From Fidelibacterota bacterium (lineage in GTDB: Bacteria > Fidelibacterota > SORT01), in the NCBI GenBank assembly GCA_022571215.1, contig JACZYG010000001.1, positions 291,496 to 355,495 of the forward strand: DNA of 64,000 nt. Reading direction: 5' to 3'. Below the pieces are notes generated by a model. The model was not told the DNA's origin. It ran no database searches and worked only from the letters and a program-made list of their open reading frames with translations. Below, piece by piece: positions 54,770 through 63,891 of this stretch (its first letter is position 1; every line of letters begins with the position of its first letter). The position numbers and the translations under genes were made by a program.

Positions 54770-55369
54770 TTAAAAATATACCAAGAAGTATAGAATCGGC
54801 CAGAGAAGCACTACAAAGAACCAATAGAGAAGCGCTGCCCGGAATTTATTAAGATTAGTTTCAACAATTCCGGATTTGATAGTGAGGAACGTTATCGCGA
54901 ACAGCCATAAGAGTCCGCCGAGAACGTGCATAGCGTGCGCTCCTATTAGAAGATAAAATATTGCTCCGTATACGCTTGATTGAAGAGTAAGCCCAAATCC
55001 AATTAGCCGAATCCATTCATATCCTTGTACGCTGAGAAACAATAATCCGAGAGATGAAACGAATATCAAATTTCTAACAACTATGTCCTTATTATTAAAG
55101 GGGTTCCAGATTCGAGAGGCGATGTAACCGCTAAAGAGAAGCAGAATCGTGTTTATGCCGGTAACAAAAGCGGGTAGGGTCGGCTGGTCTACCGGAGGCC
55201 AGTCAATAGCGCTTAAACGCAAAAGCAGAAAAGCGCCGATGATACCGGAGAAGAACATCAACTCAGCGCCAATAAACATGAACATCGCCAAGTAAGTACT
55301 GTTAATGAGCGGCTTTGGAGCTCCTCCAAAATCTTCGTTCACTGTCGAAACAGCCGAGTGACCCATCAT
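54770..55369 (-). CDS. cytochrome c oxidase subunit III paralogue
   Basis: 199 residues, five hydrophobic segments, with NSTYLAMFMFIGAELMFFSG, SVQGYEWIRLIGFG and GAHAMHVLGGLLWL of subunit III. The C-terminal motif is ALLYWFFVVLLWPILYFLVY, lacking the WHFVD sequence. It starts at ATG 55369, sharing one base with the stop of the upstream 33-residue gene. Two subunit III-like genes side by side are a feature of several bacterial caa3/aa3 loci. Confidence 0.9.
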   Translation of the reverse strand: MMGHSAVSTVNEDFGGAPKPLINSTYLAMFMFIGAELMFFSGIIGAFLLLRLSAIDWPPVDQPTLPAFVTGINTILLLFSGYIASRIWNPFNNKDIVVRNLIFVSSLGLLFLSVQGYEWIRLIGFGLTLQSSVYGAIFYLLIGAHAMHVLGGLLWLFAITFLTIKSGIVETNLNKFRAALLYWFFVVLLWPILYFLVYF

Positions 55370-55470
55370 CAGTTTTTTACCAATACAGTTATTACGGTTA
55401 TCAGAACTTGAATTATCAACACACTGCCGATAATCATCACGGTTAGCCGAATTCCCTTTTTATTTTTCAT
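55369..55470 (-). CDS. 33-residue single-helix membrane protein coupled to cox3
   Basis: A short frame, MKNKKGIRLTVMIIGS followed by a hydrophobic helix ending ITVLVKN. Its ATG (55468-55470) has GGGGG six nt upstream and its TGA overlaps the cox3 ATG as TGATG, which indicates translational coupling. It begins 14 bp after the ctaB stop. An upstream ATG at 55482 would give 37 residues. Small single-helix subunits are known in heme-copper oxidases; the sequence itself is not assigned to a family. Confidence 0.65.
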   Translation of the reverse strand: MKNKKGIRLTVMIIGSVLIIQVLITVITVLVKN

Positions 55471-55484
55471 AAAATCCCCCATTT

Positions 55485-56348
55485 TTAATACGATATCCTG
55501 TCAAAACTCATTATTCCAAGTTGAAAGGGAATATATAAGTATGACGCGTAAAGTAATTTTTTAGCAGACGGTACTGATTGATTCATGGCAAATTTAGCTG
55601 CGTAGAGAGCAAATATGGCACCTAACATAAGGGCGGCAAAGAAATGCAAATGACCTGTCATCCCCAAAATACTCGGCATCAGTCCTATTGGTAGAAGCGC
55701 CGTTGTGTTAATCAATACCTGATGTCCGGTTGCATTATCTCCGGGGTAGGAATCGGGCAGAAGCCTCATCCCAGCTTTTTCATAGTCGCTTTTGTAGAGC
55801 CAAGCGATTGCAAGGCTGTGTGGTATCTGCCAGAAGAAGAGAATCGCAAATAATATCAATGCGCCTTGATCGAAAGTTCCGGATGCTGCGATCCAGCCGC
55901 CTGCTACCGGCAGGGCGCCGGGAACCGCTCCGATCACGATGCAAAAAGCTGATTTTGTTTTCATCGGAGTATAAACCAGCAGATAAGAGACCATAGAAAT
56001 AACGGCAAGGGTTCCCGTTAGAGTATTAACAAAAACAAAATTAATGAATAGTCCCGCCATAGCGAGCGTTAAGCCGAAAATGAGAGCGCTTTTTGCTTCT
56101 AATCTGCCATCGGGAAGTGGACGGTTTTTAGTGCGTTTCATTATAGCATCTATATCTCTTTCGATATATTGATTCAGGACTAACGCCCCGGCGGCTACAA
56201 ATGTAGTTCCTATCAACGTAATGATCATTAACCTTGTGTCAAGTATACCTTCAGAACCGAGATAGAATCCCGAGACAGTGGTTATCAGAACAAGCAATAA
56301 CAATTTCGGCTTGGTAAGTTTAATAAAGTCGATGAGAATCTTTTTCAT
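55485..56348 (-). CDS. ctaB: protoheme IX farnesyltransferase (heme O synthase)
   Basis: 287 residues, UbiA-type prenyltransferase that adds a farnesyl group to heme B. VLNQYIERDIDAIMKRTKNRPLP contains the first aspartate-rich motif, and LLPDSYPGDNATGHQ is a second conserved block. About eight or nine helices are present. The start overlaps the ctaA stop by 4 nt (56345-56348), so heme O and heme A synthesis are coupled in one message with the oxidase. Confidence 0.95.
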   Translation of the reverse strand: MKKILIDFIKLTKPKLLLLVLITTVSGFYLGSEGILDTRLMIITLIGTTFVAAGALVLNQYIERDIDAIMKRTKNRPLPDGRLEAKSALIFGLTLAMAGLFINFVFVNTLTGTLAVISMVSYLLVYTPMKTKSAFCIVIGAVPGALPVAGGWIAASGTFDQGALILFAILFFWQIPHSLAIAWLYKSDYEKAGMRLLPDSYPGDNATGHQVLINTTALLPIGLMPSILGMTGHLHFFAALMLGAIFALYAAKFAMNQSVPSAKKLLYASYLYIPFQLGIMSFDRISY

Positions 56349-57256
56349 GCCGTCAGCGCCTCGGTAGTGCTATTGGTAGACCTTATTATGCCAAGCGTCA
56401 ACACAACGGAAGAAGCGAATAGTAACGCTCCTGAGAGCACATGAACGAGCGTCATGCCGACAACCATAGGAGGAGCTTGCAGCCTATCGGGCGAGAATAG
56501 TTTTACCATAAACGCACCCATACCTGTGAATAGTTGAAATATGATCAACGCTCCGAGCAGTATAGATACCTTCTTGAGAAAGGCTATTTTGCCGATTTTT
56601 TTACTCACGGAATCCGTCAAAATGAACAATAAAACAGTGACCACAAAAGCAAATAAAAGGTGGAGCCACAGTAGTTCGCCCGTATGCCGGTAAACAGCGC
56701 CAAGAATCAGTTGTATATAAACGGCTATAGAAGTATAGATGGACAATTTTCGTAAAGCGGTATGATCCTCATCGTGAATGACGGAACCCGAATCTCTCCA
56801 AAAATCAGAAAGAAACAGGGCAATACTGACAAGTAATGCGAAGAATAGATGCGCAAATGCTCCATGAGCAACCGCATAATAAGTGCTTATTTCAATAACG
56901 CGTAATCCTCCCATAATTCCCTGGAGAATGACTGATATCAAAGCGATCACAGAAAGCCATTTTAGCCATCTCCGTTCTTCTTTCCACCAGATAAGAAAAG
57001 TCAAGCCGATAGTTAGAAATCCGACAAGAGAACCCATTAGTCGGTGGCTGTGTTCATAAAATACACCACCCACCATTTTGGAAAATGGGAAAGTAAACAT
57101 ATTTTCTCCGAAGGTGGTAGGCCAATCCGGAACGGCCATTCCGACACCTTTACTCGAAACTATACCGCCAATCGCCAATAGAATGAAGGTAGCTCCTACA
57201 GTCATGAACGCGAACCGACTGAGCCACATATTACTTTTTATTGAAGCGGTTTCCAT
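56345..57256 (-). CDS. ctaA: heme A synthase (CtaA/COX15)
   Basis: 303 residues with about eight helices, converting heme O to heme A. SRFAFMTVGATFILLAIGGIV, YEHSHRLMGSLVGF, AVAHGAFAHLFFALL and LHLLFAFVVTVLL contain the conserved heme-ligand histidines. The presence of both ctaA and ctaB beside the oxidase shows that the terminal oxidase uses heme A. It follows ctaD by 28 bp. Confidence 0.93.
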   Translation of the reverse strand: METASIKSNMWLSRFAFMTVGATFILLAIGGIVSSKGVGMAVPDWPTTFGENMFTFPFSKMVGGVFYEHSHRLMGSLVGFLTIGLTFLIWWKEERRWLKWLSVIALISVILQGIMGGLRVIEISTYYAVAHGAFAHLFFALLVSIALFLSDFWRDSGSVIHDEDHTALRKLSIYTSIAVYIQLILGAVYRHTGELLWLHLLFAFVVTVLLFILTDSVSKKIGKIAFLKKVSILLGALIIFQLFTGMGAFMVKLFSPDRLQAPPMVVGMTLVHVLSGALLFASSVVLTLGIIRSTNSTTEALTA

Positions 57257-57284
57257 AATTTTCTATTTCAAACGAATTTTATCA

Positions 57285-59075
57285 TCAGCGTTTAGTAACT
57301 TGAGACAGCCAGTCTTCTTCTCTGTCCGGTACACCGTACTCGTAAGGACCGCCATAAACAATCGGAGGCGTAGGAAAGTTACCGTGAGGGGGCGGAGTCG
57401 CAGCCACCCATTCAAGAGTGTTAGCTTCCCATGGATTGTCAACAGACTTTTTACCCTTGTACATGCTGTAGAAGAAATTAAAGAAGAATATTATTTGAGC
57501 TAGACCGAGCATGAATGCAGATACGGTAATAAATTCATTTATCCACTGCATATCTTGTAAAAATTCATATTGCATTGGATTTGCAATTCTTCTCATATGA
57601 CCCCCTATGCCGAGAATGTGCATAGGGAAGAATGTAGCATTAAAAAAGATTAAAGTCATCCAAAAATGTATCTTCCCGAGAGTCATATTCATTCCCCTTC
57701 CGAACATCTTCGGGAACCAATAATATATTCCGCCAAAGAGAGCGAACATACTTCCACCAAAAACCACATAATGTATGTGCGCTACGATGTAGTAGGTATC
57801 ATGAATAAATATATCAACAGGTGTAGACGCCATAAAGATTCCGCTTAGTCCGCCTATAACGAACATGGAGACGAAGGCAAGCGTATTAAGCATCGGAACG
57901 GTGAATTTAATATTTGCGCCTTTCAGCGTGCCGAGCCAGTTGAAAGTTTTTATAGCTGAAGGAACGGCTATAGCCATAGTAGAAAACATAAAGGTCATTC
58001 CGAGCGCAGGATTCATACCACTTTGGAACATATGATGTCCCCAGACAATGAAACCGAGGACTGCGATGGAAATCATCGCATAAACCATAGCCTTGTATCC
58101 GAAAATTGGTTTTCTTGCAAAGGTAGACAACAGATCAGAGGCGATTCCCATTCCGGGGAGAATAAGAACATAAACTTCAGGATGACCGAAAAACCAGAAG
58201 AGATGTTGCCAAAGAATCGGATCACCGCCGCCTGAGGCATTGAAGAAACTTGTTCCCCATATTCTGTCAAATAACAACATTGAGAGAGCGGATGCAAGTA
58301 CCGGAATGGCGAGAAGAAGTAAGATCGCAACTATGAATAAAGACCAAACTGTAAGCGGCATCCTGAAAAATGTCATTCCCTTGGCACGCATGTTGACAAT
58401 AGTCGTAATGTAATTTACGGCACCCATCATTGAGGAAATACCCATTATCATGAGGCTGATTATCCAAAGATTTTGACCCCAATCCACACCTGAGAACTCT
58501 ACCGAGGAGGAAAGAGGGGGATATCCCGTCCATCCGGCTGCTGCATGCCCTCCGGGCACAAAAAAGCCCCATAACATCACTATAGAGCCTATAAATGCTA
58601 CCCAAAATGAAAGCATATTAAGAAAGGGGAAAGCCATGTCCTTGGCACCTATCATCAGAGGAATGAGAAAATTACCGAAGCATCCGACTAAAATCGGCAT
58701 TATGGCAAAAAAGATCATAATCGTCGCGTGCATAGTAAAAAGAGAATTGTAAAATTCAGGACCGATCACGCCGCCTGGAATAGTCATTGTCAACCAGTTT
58801 TCAGTTTCATCCTCAAACCAGCCGTCCCACATTTCATCTACCACGCCATCGACTTCTCCCGTTTCCATGTATTGATCAGAAAGTCCGATAATGGGAAGTG
58901 GTTCATCAGGGTAACCGAGCTGCCAGCGAATCAGCATGGCGAGTAGCCCGCCTAAAATCAGCATACTGATGCCAAGTAAAAGGTATTGTTTGGCGATCAT
59001 TTTGTGGTCGAATGAAAAAATGTACTTTGACCAAATACTTTGTTTACTATGCTCCACGTGATCGTTTTCTGTCAT
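57285..59075 (-). CDS. ctaD: cytochrome c oxidase subunit I (intact copy)
   Basis: 596 residues, 12 core helices, heme a/a3-CuB subunit that reduces oxygen. WFFGHPEVYVLILPGMG carries the CuB His and the cross-linked Tyr plus the D-channel Glu of A1-type oxidases, and IVWGHHMFQSGM is the CuB His pair. VDIFIHDTYYIVAHIHYVVFGG contains the heme ligands, and MRRIANPMQYEF is a C-terminal conserved block. The C-terminal tail of about 60 residues resembles that of the second copy. It is preceded by ctaC with a 49-bp gap. Confidence 0.96.
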   Translation of the reverse strand: MTENDHVEHSKQSIWSKYIFSFDHKMIAKQYLLLGISMLILGGLLAMLIRWQLGYPDEPLPIIGLSDQYMETGEVDGVVDEMWDGWFEDETENWLTMTIPGGVIGPEFYNSLFTMHATIMIFFAIMPILVGCFGNFLIPLMIGAKDMAFPFLNMLSFWVAFIGSIVMLWGFFVPGGHAAAGWTGYPPLSSSVEFSGVDWGQNLWIISLMIMGISSMMGAVNYITTIVNMRAKGMTFFRMPLTVWSLFIVAILLLLAIPVLASALSMLLFDRIWGTSFFNASGGGDPILWQHLFWFFGHPEVYVLILPGMGIASDLLSTFARKPIFGYKAMVYAMISIAVLGFIVWGHHMFQSGMNPALGMTFMFSTMAIAVPSAIKTFNWLGTLKGANIKFTVPMLNTLAFVSMFVIGGLSGIFMASTPVDIFIHDTYYIVAHIHYVVFGGSMFALFGGIYYWFPKMFGRGMNMTLGKIHFWMTLIFFNATFFPMHILGIGGHMRRIANPMQYEFLQDMQWINEFITVSAFMLGLAQIIFFFNFFYSMYKGKKSVDNPWEANTLEWVAATPPPHGNFPTPPIVYGGPYEYGVPDREEDWLSQVTKR

Positions 59076-59124
59076 ATTTTACTATCCTTTTAAATAAATA
59101 TTCAGAGGTAGATTGAAAAAGTAA

Positions 59125-59784
59125 TTAAGACTCAGGCCAGTTTTCATTTACCCACGCCTCATAATCTTCAGAAGAATGAACGTATAAAAGACCAAGCATT
59201 CCTGAATGCCCAAACCCGCAAAGTTCAGCGCAAGGAATTTCATATCTTCCCGTTTTCATGGCTTCAAACCATACAATAATTTCACGTCCAGGCACAGCAT
59301 CTTGTTTTAATCTGAGATTGGGTATAAAGAAACTGTGGATCACATCGTCTGAAAGTAATTTGATGTGAATGACTTTATCTACGGGCACGTTTAATTCGTT
59401 TTCAATCTCGAGGTCGTCAGCTGTTCCAAAAACGTTGTCCGGACCGGGATAGAGCATCCTCCAGTTAAACTGCTCCGCGGTTACTTGAACGATTATATCC
59501 GGTTCCGGCAGATCGATTTTTATCTCTTTCCAGGCAGGGGCGCTTACAAGAGCAATTATTAAAACTCCGATAGTGGTTGCGCTGGTCCATATGAGTTCCA
59601 ATTTATTATTACCGTGAGTATATTCAGATTTTCGCCCTTCTTTGTAACGGTATTTGATCATAAAAAATATCATAAATCCCGCAACAAGAAGAAAAATAAT
59701 ATTAGTTATGTAGTAAATAAGGTAGAAGAGAAAGTCTATTTTCATACCATACGTGGATATGTTTTCAGGCAGCCAATCGAGCAT
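59125..59784 (-). CDS. ctaC: cytochrome c oxidase subunit II (CuA)
   Basis: 219 residues, two N-terminal helices and a periplasmic cupredoxin domain that accepts electrons from cytochrome c. The CuA ligands are all present: His150 (VIHSFF), Cys185, Glu187, Cys189, His193 and Met196 in CAELCGFGHSGM. No c-type heme domain is fused. It has its own probable promoter upstream (59854-59882) although another ctaC-ctaD pair precedes it. Confidence 0.95.
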   Translation of the reverse strand: MLDWLPENISTYGMKIDFLFYLIYYITNIIFLLVAGFMIFFMIKYRYKEGRKSEYTHGNNKLELIWTSATTIGVLIIALVSAPAWKEIKIDLPEPDIIVQVTAEQFNWRMLYPGPDNVFGTADDLEIENELNVPVDKVIHIKLLSDDVIHSFFIPNLRLKQDAVPGREIIVWFEAMKTGRYEIPCAELCGFGHSGMLGLLYVHSSEDYEAWVNENWPES

Positions 59785-59853
59785 ATAAAATCCTTTTCTT
59801 TATTAGTTAATCATTCCGCATTGCGGAGAGGATCCTAATTAAACAAGAGTATT

Positions 59854-59882
59854 ATAGTATTAAAATACTATTGAAGAGTCAA
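59854..59882 (-). promoter_or_regulatory. probable ctaC promoter with overlapping inverted repeat
   Basis: On the minus strand TTGACT (59877-59882), a 17-bp spacer and TACTAT (59854-59859) precede ctaC by about 70 bp. A perfect inverted repeat ATAGTATT/AATACTAT (59854-59861, 59864-59871) covers the -10 and could be an operator. Confidence 0.5.
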
Positions 59883-59887
59883 TATAA

Positions 59888-59909
59888 ATATTAATTGGAT
59901 AATTAATAT
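59888..59909. repeat. AT-rich inverted repeat between the two cox units
   Basis: ATATTAATT (59888-59896) and AATTAATAT (59901-59909) are perfect complements with a 4-nt spacer, 26 bp after the end of the second ctaD reading frame. Possible terminator of the upstream unit or regulatory site. Confidence 0.4.
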
Positions 59910-60598
59910 CGCTTATACTCTGTATAAAATTGCTACTATTTTTGTGTTTGCGCTATCCAGTCGGCTTCGACATCAGGAACACTATACTCGTAAGGACTAC
60001 GGTAAACGGTCATCGGTTCGACGAAATTTCCGTGCGGGACAGGCGTAGGCGCAGTCCAATCAACCGTATTTGCCTGCCAGGGATTTTCTTCAGCCTTTTT
60101 CCCGCGGAACAAGCTATGAATAATATTATACAGCCAAATAAATTGTGACATGAATAAGATAAATGCGGCGTAAGTGATGAATACATTCATCCACTGCACG
60201 TCATGAAGATATTCATATAACATCGGATTATAAATTCTTCGCACATGCCCCGCCATCCCCAAAAGATGCATAGTGAAAAAGACCGGGACGAACGAGAGTA
60301 TCGTGAGCCAGAAATGTAGCTTCCCCAATGTTTCATTCATCATCCGACCGAACATCTTCGGAAACCAATAATGTATGGCTGCGAAAATTCCGAAGAAGAC
60401 AGCGCCGAATATGATAAAGTGAAAATGCCCGACCACAAAATAGGTGTCATGCAGAGGCATGTCTATCATTGAAGAACCAAGAAAAATACCCCCTAATCCG
60501 CCGAAGATAAATATACCGATTACTCCGAGCGCATACAGCATAGGCGCTGTAAATCGCATATTCCCACCGTATAACGAGGCAATTGTGTTAAATATTAT

Positions 60599-61449
60599 GG
60601 GTAAAGTGCCATTTTAACCACCTGAGATGCTATATTTAACAAATGAAAAAGAAAGATTGCCCAAGGTGCGGCTGTCGGAAAGTTTGGTCAATTCGGCGAG
60701 GGAAAGTTCGTTGCAGTTCATGTCGTTACGAGTGGACTCCGGGACGTCTTCCTCTTTACCTAACTCGGAAGGAGTGGCGACAAATCCTTCACTGGTTTTT
60801 GAGGGGCCTGCCAGCAGCCGTGGTGGCTCAAGAGACTCGATTGAATCGCAAGCGTGTTCTCCGCGCATTGACGCATGTGAGGATGGCAATGCAGCGGAAT
60901 ATTCCTGATGTCTTTTCGGGATCAGTTGAAGTTGATGAGACTTACCTTGGAGGTCAATGGAAGAATAAACGTTACGGGGTGCGCCTTTCAGGGAGTAAGC
61001 GAGGACGTGGAACATCAAAGACTCCGGTATTCGGGATACTGTGTAGAGGGGGTAAGGTGTGGGCTCAGATCGTTCCTGACGTGGAAGCAAATACATTGTT
61101 GCCCCTTATAAGCAATCGCGTGGAATCCGGTTCCACCGTTTACTCCGATACCTGGAAGAGTTACACGGGTGTCGCTGCTAAAGGCTATGTTCATCGTTTG
61201 GTCGAGCATCAAAAAGGAGAGTACGTTAATGAAGAAGGAAACCATATAAATGGGCTTGAAGGATTCTGGGGTTACCTCAAGCGAAGGCTCGCCGCGAAGG
61301 GTGGAATCAGGCGTGAAAGACTCCCGCTTTATCTTGCTGAATATGTGTGGCGTTTTAACCATAGAAATCAGAGTATTGATACTCAAAAGAAACAATTACT
61401 TAACTCGCTCATAATTTAACAAATTGGTGGTTAAAATGGCACTTTACCC
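60599..61449. mobile_element. IS1595-like insertion sequence in ctaD
   Basis: An 851-bp element bounded by perfect 24-bp terminal inverted repeats starting GGGTAAAGTGCCATTTTAAC (60599-60622 and 61426-61449). Flanking direct repeats ATATTAT occur at 60592-60598 and 61450-61456, a 7-bp duplication by direct reading; the family more often makes 8 bp. It holds one transposase gene. Perfect terminal repeats and an undecayed target gene suggest recent insertion. Confidence 0.95.
60643..61419 (+). CDS. IS1595-family transposase (ISXO2-like)
   Basis: 258 residues. An N-terminal zinc ribbon (Cys6, Cys9 in DCPRCGC; Cys24, Cys27 in RCSSC) is followed by a helix-turn-helix region (AAVVAQETRLNRKRVLRAL) and the DDE domain: Asp98 in VEVDETYLGG, Asp169 in VYSDTWKSY, and HINGLEGFWGYLKRRL with the final Asn/Glu. 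The ATG is 21 bp inside the left terminal repeat. It is transcribed opposite to ctaD. The frame is intact, so the element may be active. Confidence 0.95.
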   Translation: MKKKDCPRCGCRKVWSIRRGKVRCSSCRYEWTPGRLPLYLTRKEWRQILHWFLRGLPAAVVAQETRLNRKRVLRALTHVRMAMQRNIPDVFSGSVEVDETYLGGQWKNKRYGVRLSGSKRGRGTSKTPVFGILCRGGKVWAQIVPDVEANTLLPLISNRVESGSTVYSDTWKSYTGVAAKGYVHRLVEHQKGEYVNEEGNHINGLEGFWGYLKRRLAAKGGIRRERLPLYLAEYVWRFNHRNQSIDTQKKQLLNSLII

Positions 61450-62582
61450 ATATTATTAGCGCGAATGGCGCTGATATAAGTATTGTGAATAAGCTAAAAA
61501 AAATGCTTGCCGCACCGGGATCCATGCCGCTGACAAACATATGATGACCCCAAACAACAAAGCTTAATATCGATGCAACAATGAGAGCGTAAATAGTATA
61601 TTTATAGCCGAAAACGGTTTTTCTCGAGAATACAGGAAGTATTTCAAGCGTTATGCCAAAAGCCGGTAGAAATAGAATGTAAACTTCAGGGTGCCCGAAG
61701 AACCAGAATAGATGTTGCCAGAGCAAAGGGTCTCCTCCGGCGGTTGCCACATAAAAAGAGGTGCCGAATGTCCTGTCGAATAATAAAAGAACAGCGGCTG
61801 CTAATAGAACAGGCAACGCGAGCAAAGAAATTATAGATGTTATCCAGATAAACCAAATGGCAAGAGGCAGCCTGAACCATGTTAGTCCCTTTACCCGTAA
61901 GTTAACAACCGTAGTGATGTAATTAACGGACCCCATCATGGAAGCGGCGGCAAATGCGCCCAAACTGAGTATCCAAAGATTTATACCCCAGTTTACTCCG
62001 GTATATTCCACTACTGCGCTCAGCGGTGGATAGGCTGTCCAGCCGGCAGAGGAGGCTCCGCCCGGCACAAAAAAACTTGCCGCCATGATAATACCCGAAA
62101 GAACAGTGATCCAAAATGAAAGCATATTAAGAATCGGAAATGCCATATCCCTTGCTCCTATCATCAGGGGAATAAGAAAGTTTGCAAATGTGCCGAGAAG
62201 AATCGGCATAGCCACAAAGAACACTAAAATTGTTGCGTGCATCGTGAACAGGACATTATAGAAAGACGGGTCTATGATTCCATAAGGAATATTTGTCATC
62301 AACCAGCCTTCATCTTCGTCTTCCTCAAGAGATTGCCACATTCTGTCAACGGGTCCCTGCGGTTCACCATTTTCTAAATACTCCATCGAAGCGCCGATAA
62401 CGGGCATAGGTTGCTCGGGGTAAGCGAGTTGCCACCGAATCATCAGAGACATAAACCCGCCTATGCCTATCCAAAGCAAGCCGAAAAGTAAAAATTGTTT
62501 AGCGATCATTTTGTGGTCAGTTGAAAAAATGTACGTTTTTATGAAAGATTTTTTGCTCATTTCGTTGTAACCCCCAAAAAAG

Positions 62583-63281
62583 TTAAAGCTTGTTTTCAGC
62601 TAATTCTGTAAGATTTTCAGGCCAATTTTCTTCCAACCATAAATCATAATCTTCCTGAGAATGGACTATTAGCCTGCCAATCATTCCGGAGTGACCAAAA
62701 CCACAGAGTTCGGCGCAAGGTATCTCGTATTCACCTACTTTAGTGGCTTCAAACCATACATCGAGATCCCTTCCCGGAAGACAATCCATTTTTAACCGTA
62801 ATACAGGTACGAAAAAACTATGTATTACGTCGCGTGACGTGAGCGTCAATCGGACTTTCCGATTAACCGGAACGTGAAGGACATTTTCTATGCTTAAGTC
62901 ATCGGCAGTTCCTATCAGTTCATCAGGTCCCGGATAGATCATATGCCAGTTGAATTGTTCCCCCTCAACTCTAACGGCGATTTTAGCTTCGTCCGCGCCG
63001 GTCATCACCATTCCCCAGGTAGTGGCGCTTCTGTAGTCTATATAAATATCTACTACTATGACAATCCCCAGAGGTATTAGAGTCCACAAGGCTTGTTTTA
63101 ACGTGTTTCCTGAAAAATAAGATGCCCGTTCTCCCTTTTTCTTATTCCCTATAAAAATCATATAGAGAAGGGCGCCTTCCATAAGAATAAATGCTAACAG
63201 TGTGAGATAATAAACTAATCGAATGACTGAATCAATGTCGCTGCCGTACGTTGAAATGCTTTCTGGAAGCCAATGGTGCAT
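62583..63281 (-). CDS. ctaC: cytochrome c oxidase subunit II, second copy
   Basis: 232 residues with two N-terminal helices and a complete CuA centre: His154, Cys189, Glu191, Cys193, His197, Met200 in CAELCGFGHSGM. It shares with the downstream copy the start LPESISTYG and the YPGPDELIGTADDL region, but differs clearly elsewhere, so the duplication is not recent. AAGGGGGATT precedes the ATG. It lies 22 bp upstream of the interrupted ctaD, so its oxidase partner is lost. Confidence 0.93.
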   Translation of the reverse strand: MHHWLPESISTYGSDIDSVIRLVYYLTLLAFILMEGALLYMIFIGNKKKGERASYFSGNTLKQALWTLIPLGIVIVVDIYIDYRSATTWGMVMTGADEAKIAVRVEGEQFNWHMIYPGPDELIGTADDLSIENVLHVPVNRKVRLTLTSRDVIHSFFVPVLRLKMDCLPGRDLDVWFEATKVGEYEIPCAELCGFGHSGMIGRLIVHSQEDYDLWLEENWPENLTELAENKL

Positions 63282-63748
63282 CCCAATCCCCCTTGTTTTA
63301 TATTTTTACTTCACCTCGGCTTTTTTCATTTAAGATATTTAAATATGATACTAAATGTATTGATTGAAACATCTCATGTCAATAACAATAATTCACTTAA
63401 GCCTTACAATCTTTTTTGAATATTGTTCCAATTGAGTAACGAGTCTAATAATATAAACACAACTTAAGTAGCACATTCTCCAATAAATCGCTTCTATCCC
63501 AATACTATAGAATAATCACCGCGATTCCATCACTCAACATGAGAAAAGGAAAGTATGGAAAATAATTTAGAATGCAGGAAAACAACGCAATTTGTCTGAA
63601 CAAAATCCCTTCGTTAAGAAAACCTGGTTTACAAATAGGAGATAAAATGTTAGAAAAAACAAGCTGGATATTAAGTCGGATTAAATCGAAGGGTTATTAA
63701 CTCTTGATTTTGAGGCGTAACAAATCTAATTTCAGCCTCGTAAAATCA
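63282..63748. other. 467-bp gap between ctaC copy 2 and tRNA-Phe
   Basis: AT-rich, with no long gene. Two short frames have ribosome binding sites: 14 codons from ATG 63555 (AGGAAAGT ahead) and 17 codons from ATG 63647 (AGGAGATAAA ahead, sequence MLEKTSWILSRIKSKGY). A 12-bp palindrome ATATTTAAATAT is at 63335-63346. Promoters for ctaC (leftward) and tRNA-Phe (rightward) should lie here, but none stands out. Confidence 0.4.
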
Positions 63749-63824
63749 GGCGCCTTAGCTCAGTAGGTAGAGCAGTGGACTGAAAATCCATGTGTCCGTG
63801 GTTCGATTCCGCGAGGCGCCACCA
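63749..63824 (+). tRNA. tRNA-Phe (anticodon GAA)
   Basis: 76-nt cloverleaf: acceptor GGCGCCT/AGGCGCC, D-arm AGCTCAGTAGGTAGAGC, anticodon loop CTGAAAA (GAA) on a TGGA/TCCA stem, T-loop TTCGATT, discriminator A and an encoded CCA (63822-63824). Confidence 0.97.
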
Positions 63825-63855
63825 CTTCAAAACCTTATAGAACCTACATTTGACG

Positions 63856-63891
63856 GGTGTTTCAAGAGAACATTGGAACACCTCTCTTTTT
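63856..63891 (+). terminator. terminator after tRNA-Phe
   Basis: GGTGTTTC (63856-63863) pairs with GGAACACC (63875-63882), one G-U pair, around an 11-nt loop, followed by TCTCTTTTT. This is a good intrinsic terminator 31 bp after the tRNA. Confidence 0.7.

Larger units (their letters stand above)
59936..62560 (-). pseudogene. ctaD: second cytochrome c oxidase subunit I gene, interrupted by an IS
   Basis: The N-terminal part (62560 down to the IS) encodes the first helices through WFFGHPEVYILFLPAFG and VVWGHHMFVSGM. The C-terminal part resumes as IIFNTIASLYGGNMRFTAP and continues to the stop at 59936. The insertion (851 bp plus a 7-bp duplication, 858 bp, divisible by 3) lies between the codons for ...ISAPFALII and FNT.... 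Removing it gives a continuous 588-residue protein, close to the 596 of the intact copy. As it stands, the N-terminal frame runs into the IS and ends after about 11 foreign codons. Confidence 0.93.
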
